64,000 nucleotides of DNA, taken from positions 434,001 through 498,000 of the forward strand of contig JALJCO010009074.1 in NCBI GenBank assembly GCA_023101725.1, read 5' to 3'. Positions 12,186 to 23,440 of this stretch are shown here, piece by piece. A program made the position numbers and the translations under genes. This stretch comes from Atherinomorus stipes. Taxonomy: Eukaryota > Chordata > Actinopteri > Atheriniformes > Atherinidae. The stretch's first letter is position 1. Every line of letters begins with the position of its first letter. A model generated the notes under the pieces. It saw only the letters and a program-made list of their open reading frames with translations, did not search any database and was not told the DNA's origin.

Positions 12186-12335
12186 TAATTCAACTGTTTC
12201 TGAACAAAGAGACAAAGCTGACAGACCATAAACAGGAACTTTGATTCTCACTCTGGACATTCACATGGCCTCATCAGTACACAACAGATCATATTATACA
12301 CCCAAAACCCCAGAAAAGTGAAATTTGTCTTTTCA

Positions 12336-12806
12336 ATCTGCTTAGCTGTGACAGACTGCACTCACTGACTTTTCTGGTTTGTGTTACCAAAGTCTGGCAC
12401 CGTTAAATTTTCCTGTTTATATCTTATTTAACAGAACCAAATTTCCTCGATAGGGAAAGCAGTCTCTGCTGTCTTGCGTTAGGGAGCAAACCAGCAGCTT
12501 GCAACACAGCCCTACACAATCTGTATGAACAATCCAACATTGCATTCATTCCAACTTCTTCTCACTAACAGAAATGTTAGTCAACATGCTCAACTACAGA
12601 GTTCGGGTATTTCAGTTCTTCATAGCATCAGGATACTTTTGCACTAATGCAATCAACAACACTACAAATGGAAAATGCAACCAAACAAATACCATAAAGG
12701 GGTAGAGGATCAGAATTTATTCATCTACAAAGGAAAGTTATCTGATATTTCTAAGAATAGATTGGTTGTTTTTCTAACCAATCTATTTGGTTGAGCCAAA
12801 ATTGGT
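12336..12806. other. Intergenic; ATTGGTT/AACCAAT-rich flank
   Basis: Nothing recognised to about 12750. From 12755 the sequence alternates ATTGGTT and AACCAAT; the same pattern resumes at 13020-13110, so the MITE between them probably inserted into one ATTGGTT-rich repeat. Confidence 0.45.
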
Positions 12807-13001
12807 CAGGTTTTTCCCAATCCTGGTCCTCAAGGCACACAATCCTGAAGACTTTCCATTAATGGCTCACATTAATGGGTCAGTAGCAGACTGGTGCAGA
12901 GCTCCCAGAGATCCATTTAATTTGAATCATCTGTGTCCTAGCAGGACTAATTGGAAAGTCTTCCGGATAGTGTGGCTTGAGGACCAGGATTGGGAACCAC
13001 T
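12807..13001. mobile_element. hAT-like MITE
   Basis: About 195 bp with inverted ends CCCAATCCTGGTCCTCAAGG at the left and its near-perfect mirror near 12973-12996. This CCCAATCCTGGTCCTC terminus is a common teleost non-autonomous hAT motif. I could not find a clean 8-bp target duplication. No coding capacity. Confidence 0.65.
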
Positions 13002-13294
13002 ATGACTTTAACATTTGTTAATCTAACCAATCTTTTCATTGATTTAACCAAAAGATTGGTCGGACACATACAGTAACCAACCAGATTGGTCAAATTCAAC
13101 CAATATTTTTGCTGTTTTTAGGGTGTACTTCCCTAGTTTTGAATCAGACTTGTGGTACTTTTTGTTGCAAAAACACAAGTTGGCAGCAACCAAATGGGGA
13201 ACTGGAGACTTTAAATATTATTCGAAACCAATGGTGCAGGCCATGATGAAACAACTTCTACATTTAACCTGTGAGGGAGGGGGTGTCTCATTTG

Positions 13295-13495
13295 TTACCT
13301 CCACCAAGGAGGTAATGTTTTTGGTCGCATTGGTTTGTCTGTCTGTCAGCAACTTTACAGAAAAATTTGTGGATAGATTGACCTGAAATTTTCACCAGCC
13401 ATGTGCTTCAGCCCAAGGAGGAACCCATTAAATTTTGGTGGTGATCCGGATCACCTTCTGGATCCAGGAATTATTTGAAGGATTCTTTATCACTG
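13295..13495. repeat. Interspersed repeat, left half (CACCAAGGAGGTAATGTTTT type)
   Basis: CTCCACCAAGGAGGTAATGT, then GTTTGTCTGTCTGTCAGCAA, then GGTGGTGATCCGGATCACCT are landmarks of a widespread animal repeat. The expected other end (CTTGGTGGAGGTCTGCACTC) is at about 16130-16165, so later insertions seem to have split the element. Superfamily not decided. Confidence 0.65.
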
Positions 13496-13923
13496 TGCGA
13501 TCGGCCACGTTAGAAAGGCTGTTAATGAGGCGTGAGTGTCCCCTTATGGCAGAAGTGTGCAGCTGCGGGACTGAGCACATGATGTCAGGAAGCAGAAATG
13601 AAACGTCTGAGCAGCAGTGAGCACGAGGAGAGAGGACTGTTGGACAGACTTCTAGCCAGTTGAATATGGTGAATTGTGTGCATCTGTGAAGAACTGTAAG
13701 TAACTAGTTGTATTTCTGCCTGAACAGGATGTTTATTTAGCCTTTAATGTTATTTAGCTGATTTGATTATTCTGAAGTGTTCCTCCATTCACCATGTGCC
13801 TTTTTATGCGATTAAACTAGCTGACTTGGTACATGCCAGTTACTGCAACTGTGAGCCTTGAACACACATGCATGTTTAGTCCTTACTGTAAGGGATTTAT
13901 TAGTCATAATCAATACCTTCAAT
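13496..13923. other. Unrecognised insert between halves of the interspersed repeat
   Basis: Not part of the flanking repeat. With 15686-15898 it may form one insertion whose right side ends CGAGTCCTGTGTGTTATGAC then CGACACCCCA, reminiscent of a retroviral-type LTR end. I could not find matching TG...CA ends or a target duplication. Confidence 0.3.
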
Positions 13924-15685
13924 GGCCGCGTTTCCCAGTTAAGATTCTTCTTTGGATTAAAGAAGGCCTCAAGGAAGCTCTTCCCAACAAAGGATCGCAA
14001 AGATACGCCCGTTTCCCAGATTGCTTCTTTCGCGCGTTCTTATTTCCTGAGAAACGTCTTTGCTACGCTACATCTTAAGAAGGTCCTAACAGAAGCTATC
14101 CACTTCCGGGGGTGCTGAAAAAAAAGCAATCGAGGTCAGGTATACCGATCGACACCATTCATTTAGTGTGGAGGTTATTTTCCAACGCTGATATTGAGCC
14201 CATTTATACGTTTATGTGTTTGTGCAAGAAGACAAACTGTTAAAAATATGCATGTGATTACCAGTGATTGCAAATATTCATTGAAAAGCTCATTGTATAT
14301 TGTGTAATTGGCCAAATTGTGCTAAACAGGTGTAGGCGATTGGAAATTTACAGATGCCCTATAAATAATGGTCATTCTGATGCTATTTGTTGACGTAATG
14401 GCTGAAGGGAACCCCGCCAAGAGGATTCCTGAAACGTGCGTGTGTGTCATATCGATGCTCAGTAGTAGAATCGGGAAACGGTGGCTAGGTGATTGAAACA
14501 CTGAAAAAGGGTAACATTTTCTTGTTCGCAAAAAAATAGATCAACTCCTGGAACTCCCTGACAAGCTTCAGCCAAAAACGATGTGCACCAAACTTTCAAA
14601 AACTTTTTGTTGGGTCACTGTTGTCTGGGGAAATCTTGGAGGATGTAATCACCTACACACATCTTATGTTAAATGAGCTCCACATGGCAGCATTTGGTAA
14701 ATGGGCGACATACTGTATCTGGTGCGTAAAGTGTGCGTCCAGGATGACGCACGTGCATTCAACAAACAGTAATCCCGCAAATGGTTGACGTGACTTAATA
14801 AAGAATGGCTTGTTCTGCCACTCACTCGTGCCCAATTCTTCAAAGGCCTGCGTAAACGCAAAGTAATGGGAATGCTCCACATACTACACTGAGAGGTTGT
14901 TTGCTATTTTTGAATCACTGCCCAGTGCCACCTATAACGCATCTGAATAGCGCGATCTGACAGCACATCTAGAGGACTGAAATGCTGGCGCATAAAAGCA
15001 TGTACATACACAGTGTCACTCCGTCTGTTGGTTTGCTACCAATATTTGCTGTAAAGCAGCCATGATGTCTGATACGGGTATGCGTAAATGGCCATGCTTT
15101 TATTGAGCGAAGCAGGTGCATCTCATCATGAACAGCTGACAAATGCGTAAATATGACGTGAGTCCTCATAGATTGCGTATAATTTGCGTACAATTCCTAC
15201 CGCAATGTTTTTGTTTCTGTGGTTGATACCCACAGCTTTATCTAACATAAGCTAAGTATGGGGAGGCCTATCTTGCCATAATGATTAAACTTAACCACAA
15301 TATTTTCTGTCATTCACTCGGTAACTACAGTTTTCTTCCATTATAGATGATTGACATTATGACATGAGTGAGAAAACATGACTCAAAATACAACAACTGA
15401 TCCGTGAATAGGTCCATTTTTAATAATTTCCATTTTCTACTTTTTTTTTCATGGGAAATAGTGTCGTTTCCAAAAGTGACCAGTAGATGGGCCTGTTGTT
15501 CCCTTAGCAGGGGGGAACGTTAAAGAAGGTTCGAAAGAGTGGGTCTGGCCGCTCCTGAAAATAAAGAAGCTACTAAGTTAAGAGCGCATCTGGGAAACGC
15601 AATGTACAAACAAGGCACCTTTAAGAAGTGACTTAAGAAGGACCTCAGCGTTAAGAGTGTCTTAACTAATCTGGGAAACGCGGCC
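13924..15685. mobile_element. Harbinger-like non-autonomous DNA transposon
   Basis: Perfect 15-bp terminal inverted repeats GGCCGCGTTTCCCAG, with longer subterminal similarity around the AAGAAGG motifs, flanked by AAT on both sides (13921-13923, 15686-15688). The interior has many TGCGTAAA-like motifs and no recognisable transposase. Superfamily is inferred from the 3-bp flank. Confidence 0.75.
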
Positions 15686-15939
15686 AATGTGTTTATTTGC
15701 TGAACGAATGTTCATGGCTTTGTATTTCTGTGTTTACAGACCACACTCACTTCCATCAGGGCATTCACCTTAACTAGCCTGGAACTCCTCACCTGTAAGC
15801 CTGTTGTTTGTTGCATTACTGTGCTGTTGTGATTAAGAGTAACCAGTAAAGACAGCTATCTGTACAAGCGAGTCCTGTGTGTTATGACCGACACCCCATG
15901 GTGAGCATCAAACCTCCTTACCAACGCCTAAACAGTCTT

Positions 15940-16170
15940 ACATAAGCATCACCCTAATAGGCCAAATTTTTGGAATTGTTCTATATAACTCCATACAAAT
16001 GGCCCGAGTCTTTGGTAAAAAATTACAAAAAAAGGATCTCAATGAGTTCTATAATTTTTCTAAAGTTGATCCTGATCCAGAGAAAATTCTGGATACTATG
16101 ATCCAGAACACACAAAATTAAGGGAGTCGAGCTACTTGGTGGAGGTCTGCACTCTCGGAGTGCCCCTCAA
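15940..16170. repeat. Interspersed repeat, right half
   Basis: Carries GATCCTGATCCAGAGAAAAT and ends CTTGGTGGAGGTCTGCACTC then TCGGAGTGCCC, the usual right terminus of the family whose left half is at 13295-13495. Confidence 0.6.
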
Positions 16171-17604
16171 GTTTAGTTTGGTTTTGGTTCTGCATAACTA
16201 CTTTTCGGACTTTGGTGAAAATGTTATTCTATTGCACATTTATGCAGAAACACAAATTCTTAAAGTGTTCCCAAACTTTTAAGCATGACTTCATATCATA
16301 ATTGAAAATAATATCACACAAACTTTGGGCTCCAGACCATACATTGGGTTTCTCCACACTACACCTTCCCAGCCAGCATGTACATATGGACCCCATCTGG
16401 GATATGCCTGGGCTAGGTGAGTACCATCTGGGCATGGGCTCAAACTAGGCTTTTCGTGTGAGGCCCACTTGGGTTTCTCACATTATAACACCAATATGGG
16501 CTTCTAAAGTGGGGCTATTATGTAACCCGCAGACAAACCTATATGTATGTGGCCCATTTTTTTTTTCCCATTTCCAACCTTTTATAGGCCCCACATGGAA
16601 ATGTTGGATGAGTTATAGGCAGAAAGTAGCAGTAACCAGCATATCTCTCCCTCTGCTATGTTTCTTTGTCTTGATTGCTGTGTTGAAGCTTTTTCATGGT
16701 TCAGAAATACAAGGTCCTTATGCAGAGTTCACTCTTCCTCTTTGTGCTTTTGCTTTTGTCCTTTAACCTCTGAGGCGTTCAGTGGGCCAACTCTTCATCA
16801 GCAGGCTGAGGGGAGAAAGGAACAAGCAGAACGCAGCCAAATTCCTGGTGAAAGAAGGGAGTGAGGGTGACAGCATCAGACAGACCATGGCAAATTTCAG
16901 GATGTAATAAAGATGGATGCACAAAGTTGAATAAAAAAAAAAGTTTCCTCCTGTTTTTCTGCTTATAATAGAGTAGAAGACAAGAGCGAGCCTTAGTTAG
17001 GTTCCTATGTGCAAAGCTAGTTCCATCAGCTTTGCTTGGTGAAATACCTGGACATTCAAATTCCCGGCTGCTTTGAATCCTGCTGCAGGAACCGAAAAAG
17101 AGGGTTTGTAAATAAATGGCCTTTATGAGGCAGCACATGGTGCTTTCGCTATATAATTATCAGCTGCTTTTACCATCACAGCCATCTTCCATGTTTAAGA
17201 CAGTGAGAATGCTAAGTAGGCTATTAACTGGCTTCAGGCAATCGTCACTAAAATGTGTTTTTGTTCCATTGTAATCACAATAAAGTTTGCCCTCAAGCAT
17301 AAATCATGAAAAAGTGACCGGAGAGTGACCTCTTTTGAATGCTGTGGTGTGCTTTCTTTTTTCCAGCATACCTCCCTAACTAATTGAATAATGCATTAAT
17401 CTCAATTAATTCCATAAAATCACACACTATGTGAGTATGCATCACACAGCAATGACACACATAGGTCCACAATTCACTCAGTGTGTACAAAATGGATGTG
17501 AACTGGTAGACTCACTTAGAAGAAGTTTGCAGGCTGTCAATTGTTAGTTATTTCTCATAAAACAACCAAACAAAAGCATAATAAAATGAAAAAGAAACCA
17601 TACA
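16171..17604. other. Intergenic; one GGGC-rich interspersed repeat
   Basis: About 16360-16625 shows repeated TGGGCATGGGCT, GGCCCAC and ATGGGCTTC words resembling a common teleost repeat. The remainder to 17604 shows nothing I recognise; small open frames have no domain. Confidence 0.45.
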
Positions 17605-17660
17605 GCATCACCATGTCCCTCAAGGGATGAATAAAGTATTTTTCAATTAATTTAATTAAG
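17605..17660 (+). repeat. LINE 3'-tail fragment
   Basis: CAAGGGATGAATAAAGTATT followed by TTTCAATTAATT matches the 3' terminus of the L2/CR1-like LINEs at 8.4, 34.8 and 55.2 kb. Only the tail is present. Confidence 0.7.
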
Positions 17661-17884
17661 GAAGTAGGGCATAAAAGAATACATGGCAAAAAAAATACAA
17701 AACATACAAAAAAAACTAGATCATTTAACTGACTAAAATGTGCAAATAGACTAAAGGGGAAAAAATAAATAAAGTTGAAAACAAAATGTTCCAAGGCTTT
17801 TGTAAATATTCTCTGCTGCCCTCAGGTGTTCTGGAAAGTTGCTCCAGTGAAGTAGACCGTGATAACAAAAGACTCAGTGTGATG

Positions 17885-17962
17885 TCTTTTCTATTCTTTT
17901 GTCTTTTCCTTTCTTTTCTTTTTTTTCTTTTCTTTTCTTTTTTTCTTTTCTTTTCTTTTCTT
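17885..17962. repeat. TTTTC polypyrimidine tract
   Basis: An imperfect run of TTTTC/TTTCT units on the plus strand. The lysine-rich minus-strand frame across it is an artefact of this repeat. Confidence 0.95.
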
Positions 17963-18120
17963 GATAGTACAAAAATGTAAAATCTTTGCACATGCATGAG
18001 GCCCCTGCCAGGCTACGGGAAAACAGGGTGACCAGGTGTTACGACCTCATGTATTCGGATGGACTGTTCCTCGCCTGAATCAGTGGTGATAGTAAGCAAA
18101 ATCTTCATGTTGATTTAGAG

Positions 18121-18330
18121 CAGGGGAGTCCTAAGTCGGTCCTCGAGGACCGTTGTCCTGTAATTTTCTTTCCCTTCCTGCTCCATCATACCAAACACAA
18201 TTAAATTAATCTAACAACTGATAACATTCTGCACAACGACTTATTAATTTGAGGTGTGTGGGAGCAGGGATGCATGGAAAACCTGCAGAATTGTTGCCCT
18301 AAAGGACCGGAGCTGGATAGCCCCGATTGA
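18121..18330. mobile_element. hAT-like MITE
   Basis: About 210 bp beginning CAGGGGAGTCC...CGGTCCTCGAGG and ending with the mirrored GGACCGGAGCTGGATAGCCC. It resembles the teleost MITE group with CGGTCC near both ends. It abuts the Tc1/mariner-like element at 18340. Confidence 0.55.
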
Positions 18331-18603
18331 GAATATATACAGTCGTCCTCAAAATTATTCATTCTCTCCAGTTAAGGAAATTGCTAAATTTACTAATGTC
18401 ATTCAAATAACAAGAAACTAAAAAACTGTACCAGACAAATTAGAGCAGCTTGTGCATGAACAGTGGACCAAAATACTTGTCAAGAGGTGGAGAAGTCTGA
18501 TTGGACATTACAGAAAACACTTGAGGGCAGTGATGGGCGAAATGTTGCTCAGCAAAATTTTAGCTCAGGAGCCCTTCGTGCTTGTTTACTTGTTTGTTTT
18601 TAA

Positions 18604-20297
18604 AGGTGTCATTACCCCCAAATCCCACTTTTTCATGTTAAAATGTATATTTGAATAGGATCTCAGTGAAAACATGCCAGAAACTCTGGAGAGTGAAAGT
18701 GGCTTCGTTTTTGTGTGCGGGCTCTCTCGTCACACCAGAATCGGCCACAAGAGCGCGCTCTCCACAGTATGCGGTTTGGATTTGCCACCGGGATTGGCAT
18801 CATAGCCGGTAGCTGCTAACATAAGCTCTCTTTAGCACCACCTGAAATCAGCTGCCGCGGGGAGAAAGAAAAACAGGGTGAGCGCCGTCCTGCTTCGGCA
18901 GAGCTTCAACAGTGTTTTCAGTCACTCAGTGATTTAGCAGCGGGCTAATCGACCAGGGACCAGTGGATTATATTTATGTGCAGTTGGTAAGTGTTGCTGC
19001 TTGTGTAACTTATTATCTTTTGTGTAATAGACCAGTCAACATGAACGGTGCCAAGCTGCTAACATAGCTATGCTACACAGTTCTTGTTGTTCACATCGGA
19101 CGTCCACTCCTTATTTTCATTTCAGTCAGGCCATTTTATTCCGCATTTTCTCTCTATCAACTGTACCGTTAGGTTCTTATCATGTTTTTCTCTGTTGAGA
19201 CATCATTTTCCTTCACTCGGTCCATCCTGAGTTCTACAAACCAAACTTTGTTTTGGTTTGAGAGGCTTGCCTCGTGCACGTGCTTACAGACAAGTCTACT
19301 TCTCGTTCTTAAACTCTCGAGAAAAAAAAAGTGGTGGCTGAAAAGAGGTCAAACTGAACTTATTAAATTTTCCTCCCACCCAACTATGATTAAAAATTAA
19401 TTTAAAGGGGAAGTTCAGGATTTTTGACATAGGGCCTCATTTTCAAGTGAGCCAGAATGCTACTTATCACTGAAGATGCTTTCAACATATTTCATCCCGT
19501 TATTCTAGTTCCAGTGGGTCACCGATGCTAATGCTAGTGCAAGTCAATAGGAATCTGCTAGCCTGTCATTAATAACAATCTTATCCACTCCACAGAACAT
19601 CCAAGGCAAATCATTTCTAACTTCAGACTATCTGTGTAAATGCCGTGTTAATTGAATAATGTTACAAATAAAACTAACGTTGCATTTTGATTGTTGCTGC
19701 TGAGAAACTTTACAAAGTTTTACTTCATGTATTTGGCAGCAGAGTGATGTCATCTGCTGCCACATGCATGAAGGAATTTGATTACACAAATATAAAGTCT
19801 AAAATACGACCACGTCTGAAAGGCATGAGGATATGTCGGATTTTGAAGATGATTTCAAACTTTTTTCATCGAACTAACTGTCACCATGTCTCTTTGAACT
19901 GAAATACACTGACAAGGGTAGTAAGCTGGTAAAAAACTAGTTCCTCAATATGTAATGCAAGATTTGTCATACAAGGCTAGTTTTACTTTTTTTTTTAACA
20001 CGAGTTTAATAGTTTAACGGCATTTACACAAATAGACTTGTTGATTTGCCTCGGATCTTCTGTGGAGGGGATAAGATTGGTTTTAATGACAGGCTAGCAG
20101 ATTCCTATTGACTCACACTAGCATTAGCATCAGCAACCTCCTGGAACTAGAATAACGGGATGAAATATGTTGAAACTGTCTTCAGTGATAAGTAGTATTC
20201 TGGCTCACTTGTAAATGAGGCCCTATGACAAAAGTTCTTAACTGCCCCTTTAAGGATAAGGAGGATTGTGCATGTACAATACCAGGCTATGACTCCT
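18604..20297. mobile_element. TTAA-flanked element, middle layer of a nest
   Basis: Flanked by TTAA at 18600-18603 and 20298-20301, with ends AGGTGTCATTACC and (reverse complement) AGGAGTCATAGCC. The sister Tc1/mariner-like copy shows the empty site near 7815-7835 (GTTTGTTTTTAATATTTCTT), with a single TTAA exactly where this element sits. No transposase seen. Confidence 0.85.
19406..20249. mobile_element. TTAA-flanked element with about 250-bp inverted repeats, innermost layer
   Basis: Ends AGGGGAAGTTCAGGA and (reverse complement) AGGGGCAGTTAAGAA, flanked by TTAA at 19402-19405 and 20250-20253. The inverted repeats are long: 19406-19655 mirrors about 20003-20249. The TTAA target and AGGGG end fit Kolobok or piggyBac; I cannot decide between them. 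The unique middle has no recognisable protein. Confidence 0.85.
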
Positions 20298-20989
20298 TTA
20301 ATATTTCTTTTGAACCACAATTGAAAATCAGTGTCATGATTTTCATAAAGATTTTTATGTCCTATTACTTTTTAGAGTTTCAACATATTATTAACTTATC
20401 AACTTTTTTTCCTTTTTCCTTTCTTAGTAGGAGGGTATGAAATTATTTTGAGGACGAGTGCAAAAATAGTGCATTTATATAATTAGCATCTGGTTTACTT
20501 GATCTGTTATCTCTTTGATCAATCTCTTTTGACACCACAACTCTCCTCTGCACAGATCTGATGAGAGTGGATAATGACAGACCATGTAGCTGAACTACAG
20601 GGGAACTGTGATATTATGCATTTATGAGAGAAACGCAGTGTGGAAGAGGTAACTCAAGTTGTTGCAGCTCAAATCCCAAGTCATGCTCACAGGAAACTGT
20701 TCTGCTCAGTGGAGAGAGAAGGGAGAGGGAGGAGCAGTGACCTATATTTCTGTTTGGGCAGTTACAACTCTCTCGTGCCACTTTCAGCCCCCTGTTACAA
20801 ACATCGGGATGGATGCACAGCAGTCTGAACCGCTCCTGTAGGAGAGATGGATGTGCAGCTTAAAGGGGGGATGAGGGGGGAAGCGGGGGAGTGCAAAAGA
20901 TGATCACAGGAAGAAAATCTGACTTTTGATGTTTCGTGATGGAGGGAGTAAAGGCGTGTTCTGTAAGATATGTGTATCCTGAGTGTATA

Positions 20990-21124
20990 GACAGAGCGGG
21001 AGGGTGTGTGTGAGTGTGTATTGAGGGAGAGAGAGAGGGAGAGAGGTTTTGTCTCAGTAGTTCCACCTCTCATTCTGACAGCAGCGGTGTTTTTTCCTCT
21101 TCGACTGCGGTGAAAATCCACCAG
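20990..21124 (+). promoter_or_regulatory. Possible untranslated first exon with strong splice donor
   Basis: A GT/GA-rich stretch leads to TCCACCAG|GTAAGAG, a near-consensus donor with exon end at 21124. The next good acceptor joined to a gene in this window is that of the c1qtnf6-like coding exon (AG at 35650-35651), which would imply a 14.5 kb intron. A non-coding first exon suits this family, but there is no transcript evidence and a chance donor is possible. Confidence 0.25.
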
Positions 21125-21811
21125 GTAAGAGAAGCGACTACACTCTGACAGGATGTGACAGCGACTTTCCGACAATCGGTCGACACGAGCCCGCATATTA
21201 ATTCCCCCCAAGACAGAAAGGGGAAGACGGTGAAAGGAGAGGAAAAAAAAGTAAAAGAAAAGTTGAAGGAAGAAAAAGAAACACCCGGCGGCGCGTTAGC
21301 GTGCTTGCAGAGACGTGCAGGATTATAGAAGTTATTCATAAGTTGCCACCTCAGCAGCAGCTTTTTCTCTTTCTTTCTTTTTCCCCCCCCAAAAGTTGCT
21401 CCTACAGTAACATCGCCGTGCACGTATTCACACGCCGGCTCATTGCCCTGCTGTGTGTGTGTGCGTGTGCGTGTGTTTGGAGTTGTGTAGCTGCAGCTGC
21501 ATGCCAAATTGATGCTCAGGCGCTGTTGACGTGGCTTCTTCAGTGAATTCATGATGACTGCTGGATGTGTGTTGTGGTTGGGTCTGAATCAGCACTGTGC
21601 TCGGCTCATTAGGCTGCTAGTTGTCATGATACTTGCCGTGATCACAGTTCAAGTTGTGCACACGCGTCTCTAGGGGGGTGCTCCGTTGGCCTGAGGGCCA
21701 TGGGGTGGGGGGCCTCAATAGAGATGGAAGAGAGATGAACTGAAAATATGGTGGAACAGATTGTTCCTGATACCCAGAGTTATGGGGATGTTAAGCCACT
21801 AATTATGAACA

Positions 21812-21890
21812 TATCAAATCAAATTTTATTTACAAAGCGCTTTTCATGCCAAAGGCAACACAAAGTGCTTTACATAATAGAAACAAACGC
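21812..21890 (-). repeat. LINE/SINE 3'-tail-like repeat
   Basis: ATCAAATCAAATTTTATTTA followed by CAAAGCGCTTTTC and AAAGTGCTTTACATAATAGA is the minus-strand form of the tail seen on the plus strand at 63075-63148. It is a common teleost retroelement terminus. A similar short piece is at 2826-2865. Confidence 0.6.
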
Positions 21891-23089
21891 AGAGCAGTCA
21901 TATACCAAGTTAACTGTAAGGTTGTCTGAGGTTTTAAGTTACATAACTTCATATTTTTAGGTTTTTCTTTATATGGGTGAAATGAAGTGAAAAACGTCTC
22001 ATTTTATGATAAAAGCAGCATGTTTCCATGTTAAGAATACTCTTACATCAGGGTACGGTGATGTGACTTGCTGAGAACTTTGTACATGTTGCCTGAGAAT
22101 TTGACTGCGTTTTATTCTGACAGAGAATAACATTTTTGCACAGGGTCAATCTTTAAGTAAAGAAAGTATCTGCTAATAGTTTTTTTTTATTAAACTGTAA
22201 AGAGAACCAACTCAAAGATAGAAATTATTTATTGCAGATGTTCATCTTAAAGATGTTTGATATGAGCAGTCCAGACAGTTTACAGTCAAGATTCTTCCTC
22301 TAGGCTAAGTCAGCACATGATTCCAGATTTAATAACCTCATTAGGCTATTAGCTATTAATAGGGCCAACAGATAGGTTGAAATGTAAAATGATCCTAAAA
22401 TTTCAGATGGACTATGAACAAGTTCTGAGGTGTGACTCAATACCATCACCTGGATCCGTCTGGACAGTTAAAAATGTTTGCGACTAGTTTAACCACCTCT
22501 GAATGGAAACATTCCTCAGCTCTACCCAACGTCTCCAAACAACTCACATGACTCACAATGGCACCTTCTTAAAGGGAAAGCCATGTCTGATAGAGGGAGA
22601 GGAGGGCTACATTTTTATGGAGCAGTAAACTTCCAGCAGACAATGTGACTAAACTAAAGAGATAAGCGCACATAAACCAGTGGAACATTTTAATCATTTG
22701 CAACTGACTGAAAATTGTCTTTGATTTACTTGAGTTTGTTTTTTTTACAAGAAATGTTTGATATTGGCTATTAGCTTTTTTTATAAACGATATCGGATAT
22801 CCAATATATATCCAATATTGTCCAATTCTTACTTCCCAATATCCAATATCAACCTCTACTGATAATGCAGACAACTGTGAGGTTGTATCTCTCATATTTT
22901 TTAGAAATACATCTATATTCTGCTACGAGAGCAAAGATCCTAAAATAGCCTTAACTCAGCCAGATGAGTTCATTTTGGACATCTGGCTGCCATATATCAG
23001 ATACTAGCAGGTATTAGCCAACAAGTGGCTAGTTCTAATGTTTCTGACAACTTGGTGACATAACCAACAACAAAGGGAAGTAAAAATTT
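21891..23089. other. Unannotated AT-rich sequence
   Basis: No gene seen. 22750-22860 is full of ATATCGGATATCCAATAT-type inverted motifs that recur near 23885-23925, suggesting two ends of a degraded DNA transposon spanning this region; I could not define its termini. Confidence 0.35.
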
Positions 23090-23227
23090 AAAAAGGGCAA
23101 TTAAAAAGGGGAAAAAATTATAACAAAAAGGGTTAAAAATTATATAATATAAGGGGCGAAAAAAAAAGGAAGAAAAAGGAATTATAAAAAAAAAATTATA
23201 CACAAAAAAAAGGGAAAAAAATTTTAA

Positions 23228-23262
<35 letters not shown>

Positions 23263-23440
23263 TATTTTAAAAAAAAAATTGGGAAAAAAGAATTAATAAA
23301 AAAAAAAAAAAAAAAAAGAGAGAAGAGGATTGATAATAAAAAAAAAAAAAAAAAGAAAGAAAAGAAATAAAAAAAAAAAAATTTTAAAAAGGGTTTCCAA
23401 ACCCGAAAAGAAAGAGAAATAATAAGGGCCACAAAACCCC
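23090..23440. repeat. A/G-only low-complexity block, possibly assembly error
   Basis: Roughly 350 bp composed almost wholly of A runs broken by GGG, TTTT or single bases, unlike either flank. The pattern resembles low-quality gap filling more than an evolved microsatellite. Confidence 0.6.

Larger units (their letters stand above)
10379..12335. mobile_element. Outer TTAA-type element (X1), interrupted
   Basis: The left end is TTAA followed by AGGCCCATAATGG. Block A (about 10605-10687) and block B (12189-12330) are the two halves of a sequence that is continuous as A2-B1 at 11430-11645. The right terminus is lost or diverged after GAAATTTG. Between A and B sits a Harbinger-like element, which itself holds the second copy of this family. 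Confidence 0.65.
18340..20460. mobile_element. Tc1/mariner-like element, outer layer of a nest
   Basis: Begins CAGTCGTCCTCAAAATTATT after TA (18338-18339) and ends with the mirror of CACTCGTCCTCAAAATAATT. It is a sister of the 6787-7980 element; the two share a transposase-tail-like frame (here HEQWTKILVKRWRSLIGHYR, near 18455-18515) and the TTTTGAACCACAATTGAAAA region. Two TTAA elements are stacked inside it. Confidence 0.8.

Noticed and set aside
13520..15898. Possible solo LTR around the Harbinger-like element
   Set aside because: The right side resembles an LTR end, but no matching TG start, target duplication, primer-binding site or polyprotein was found.
17725..17997. Lysine/glutamate/arginine-rich minus-strand open frame
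   Set aside because: Produced by the TTTTC microsatellite.
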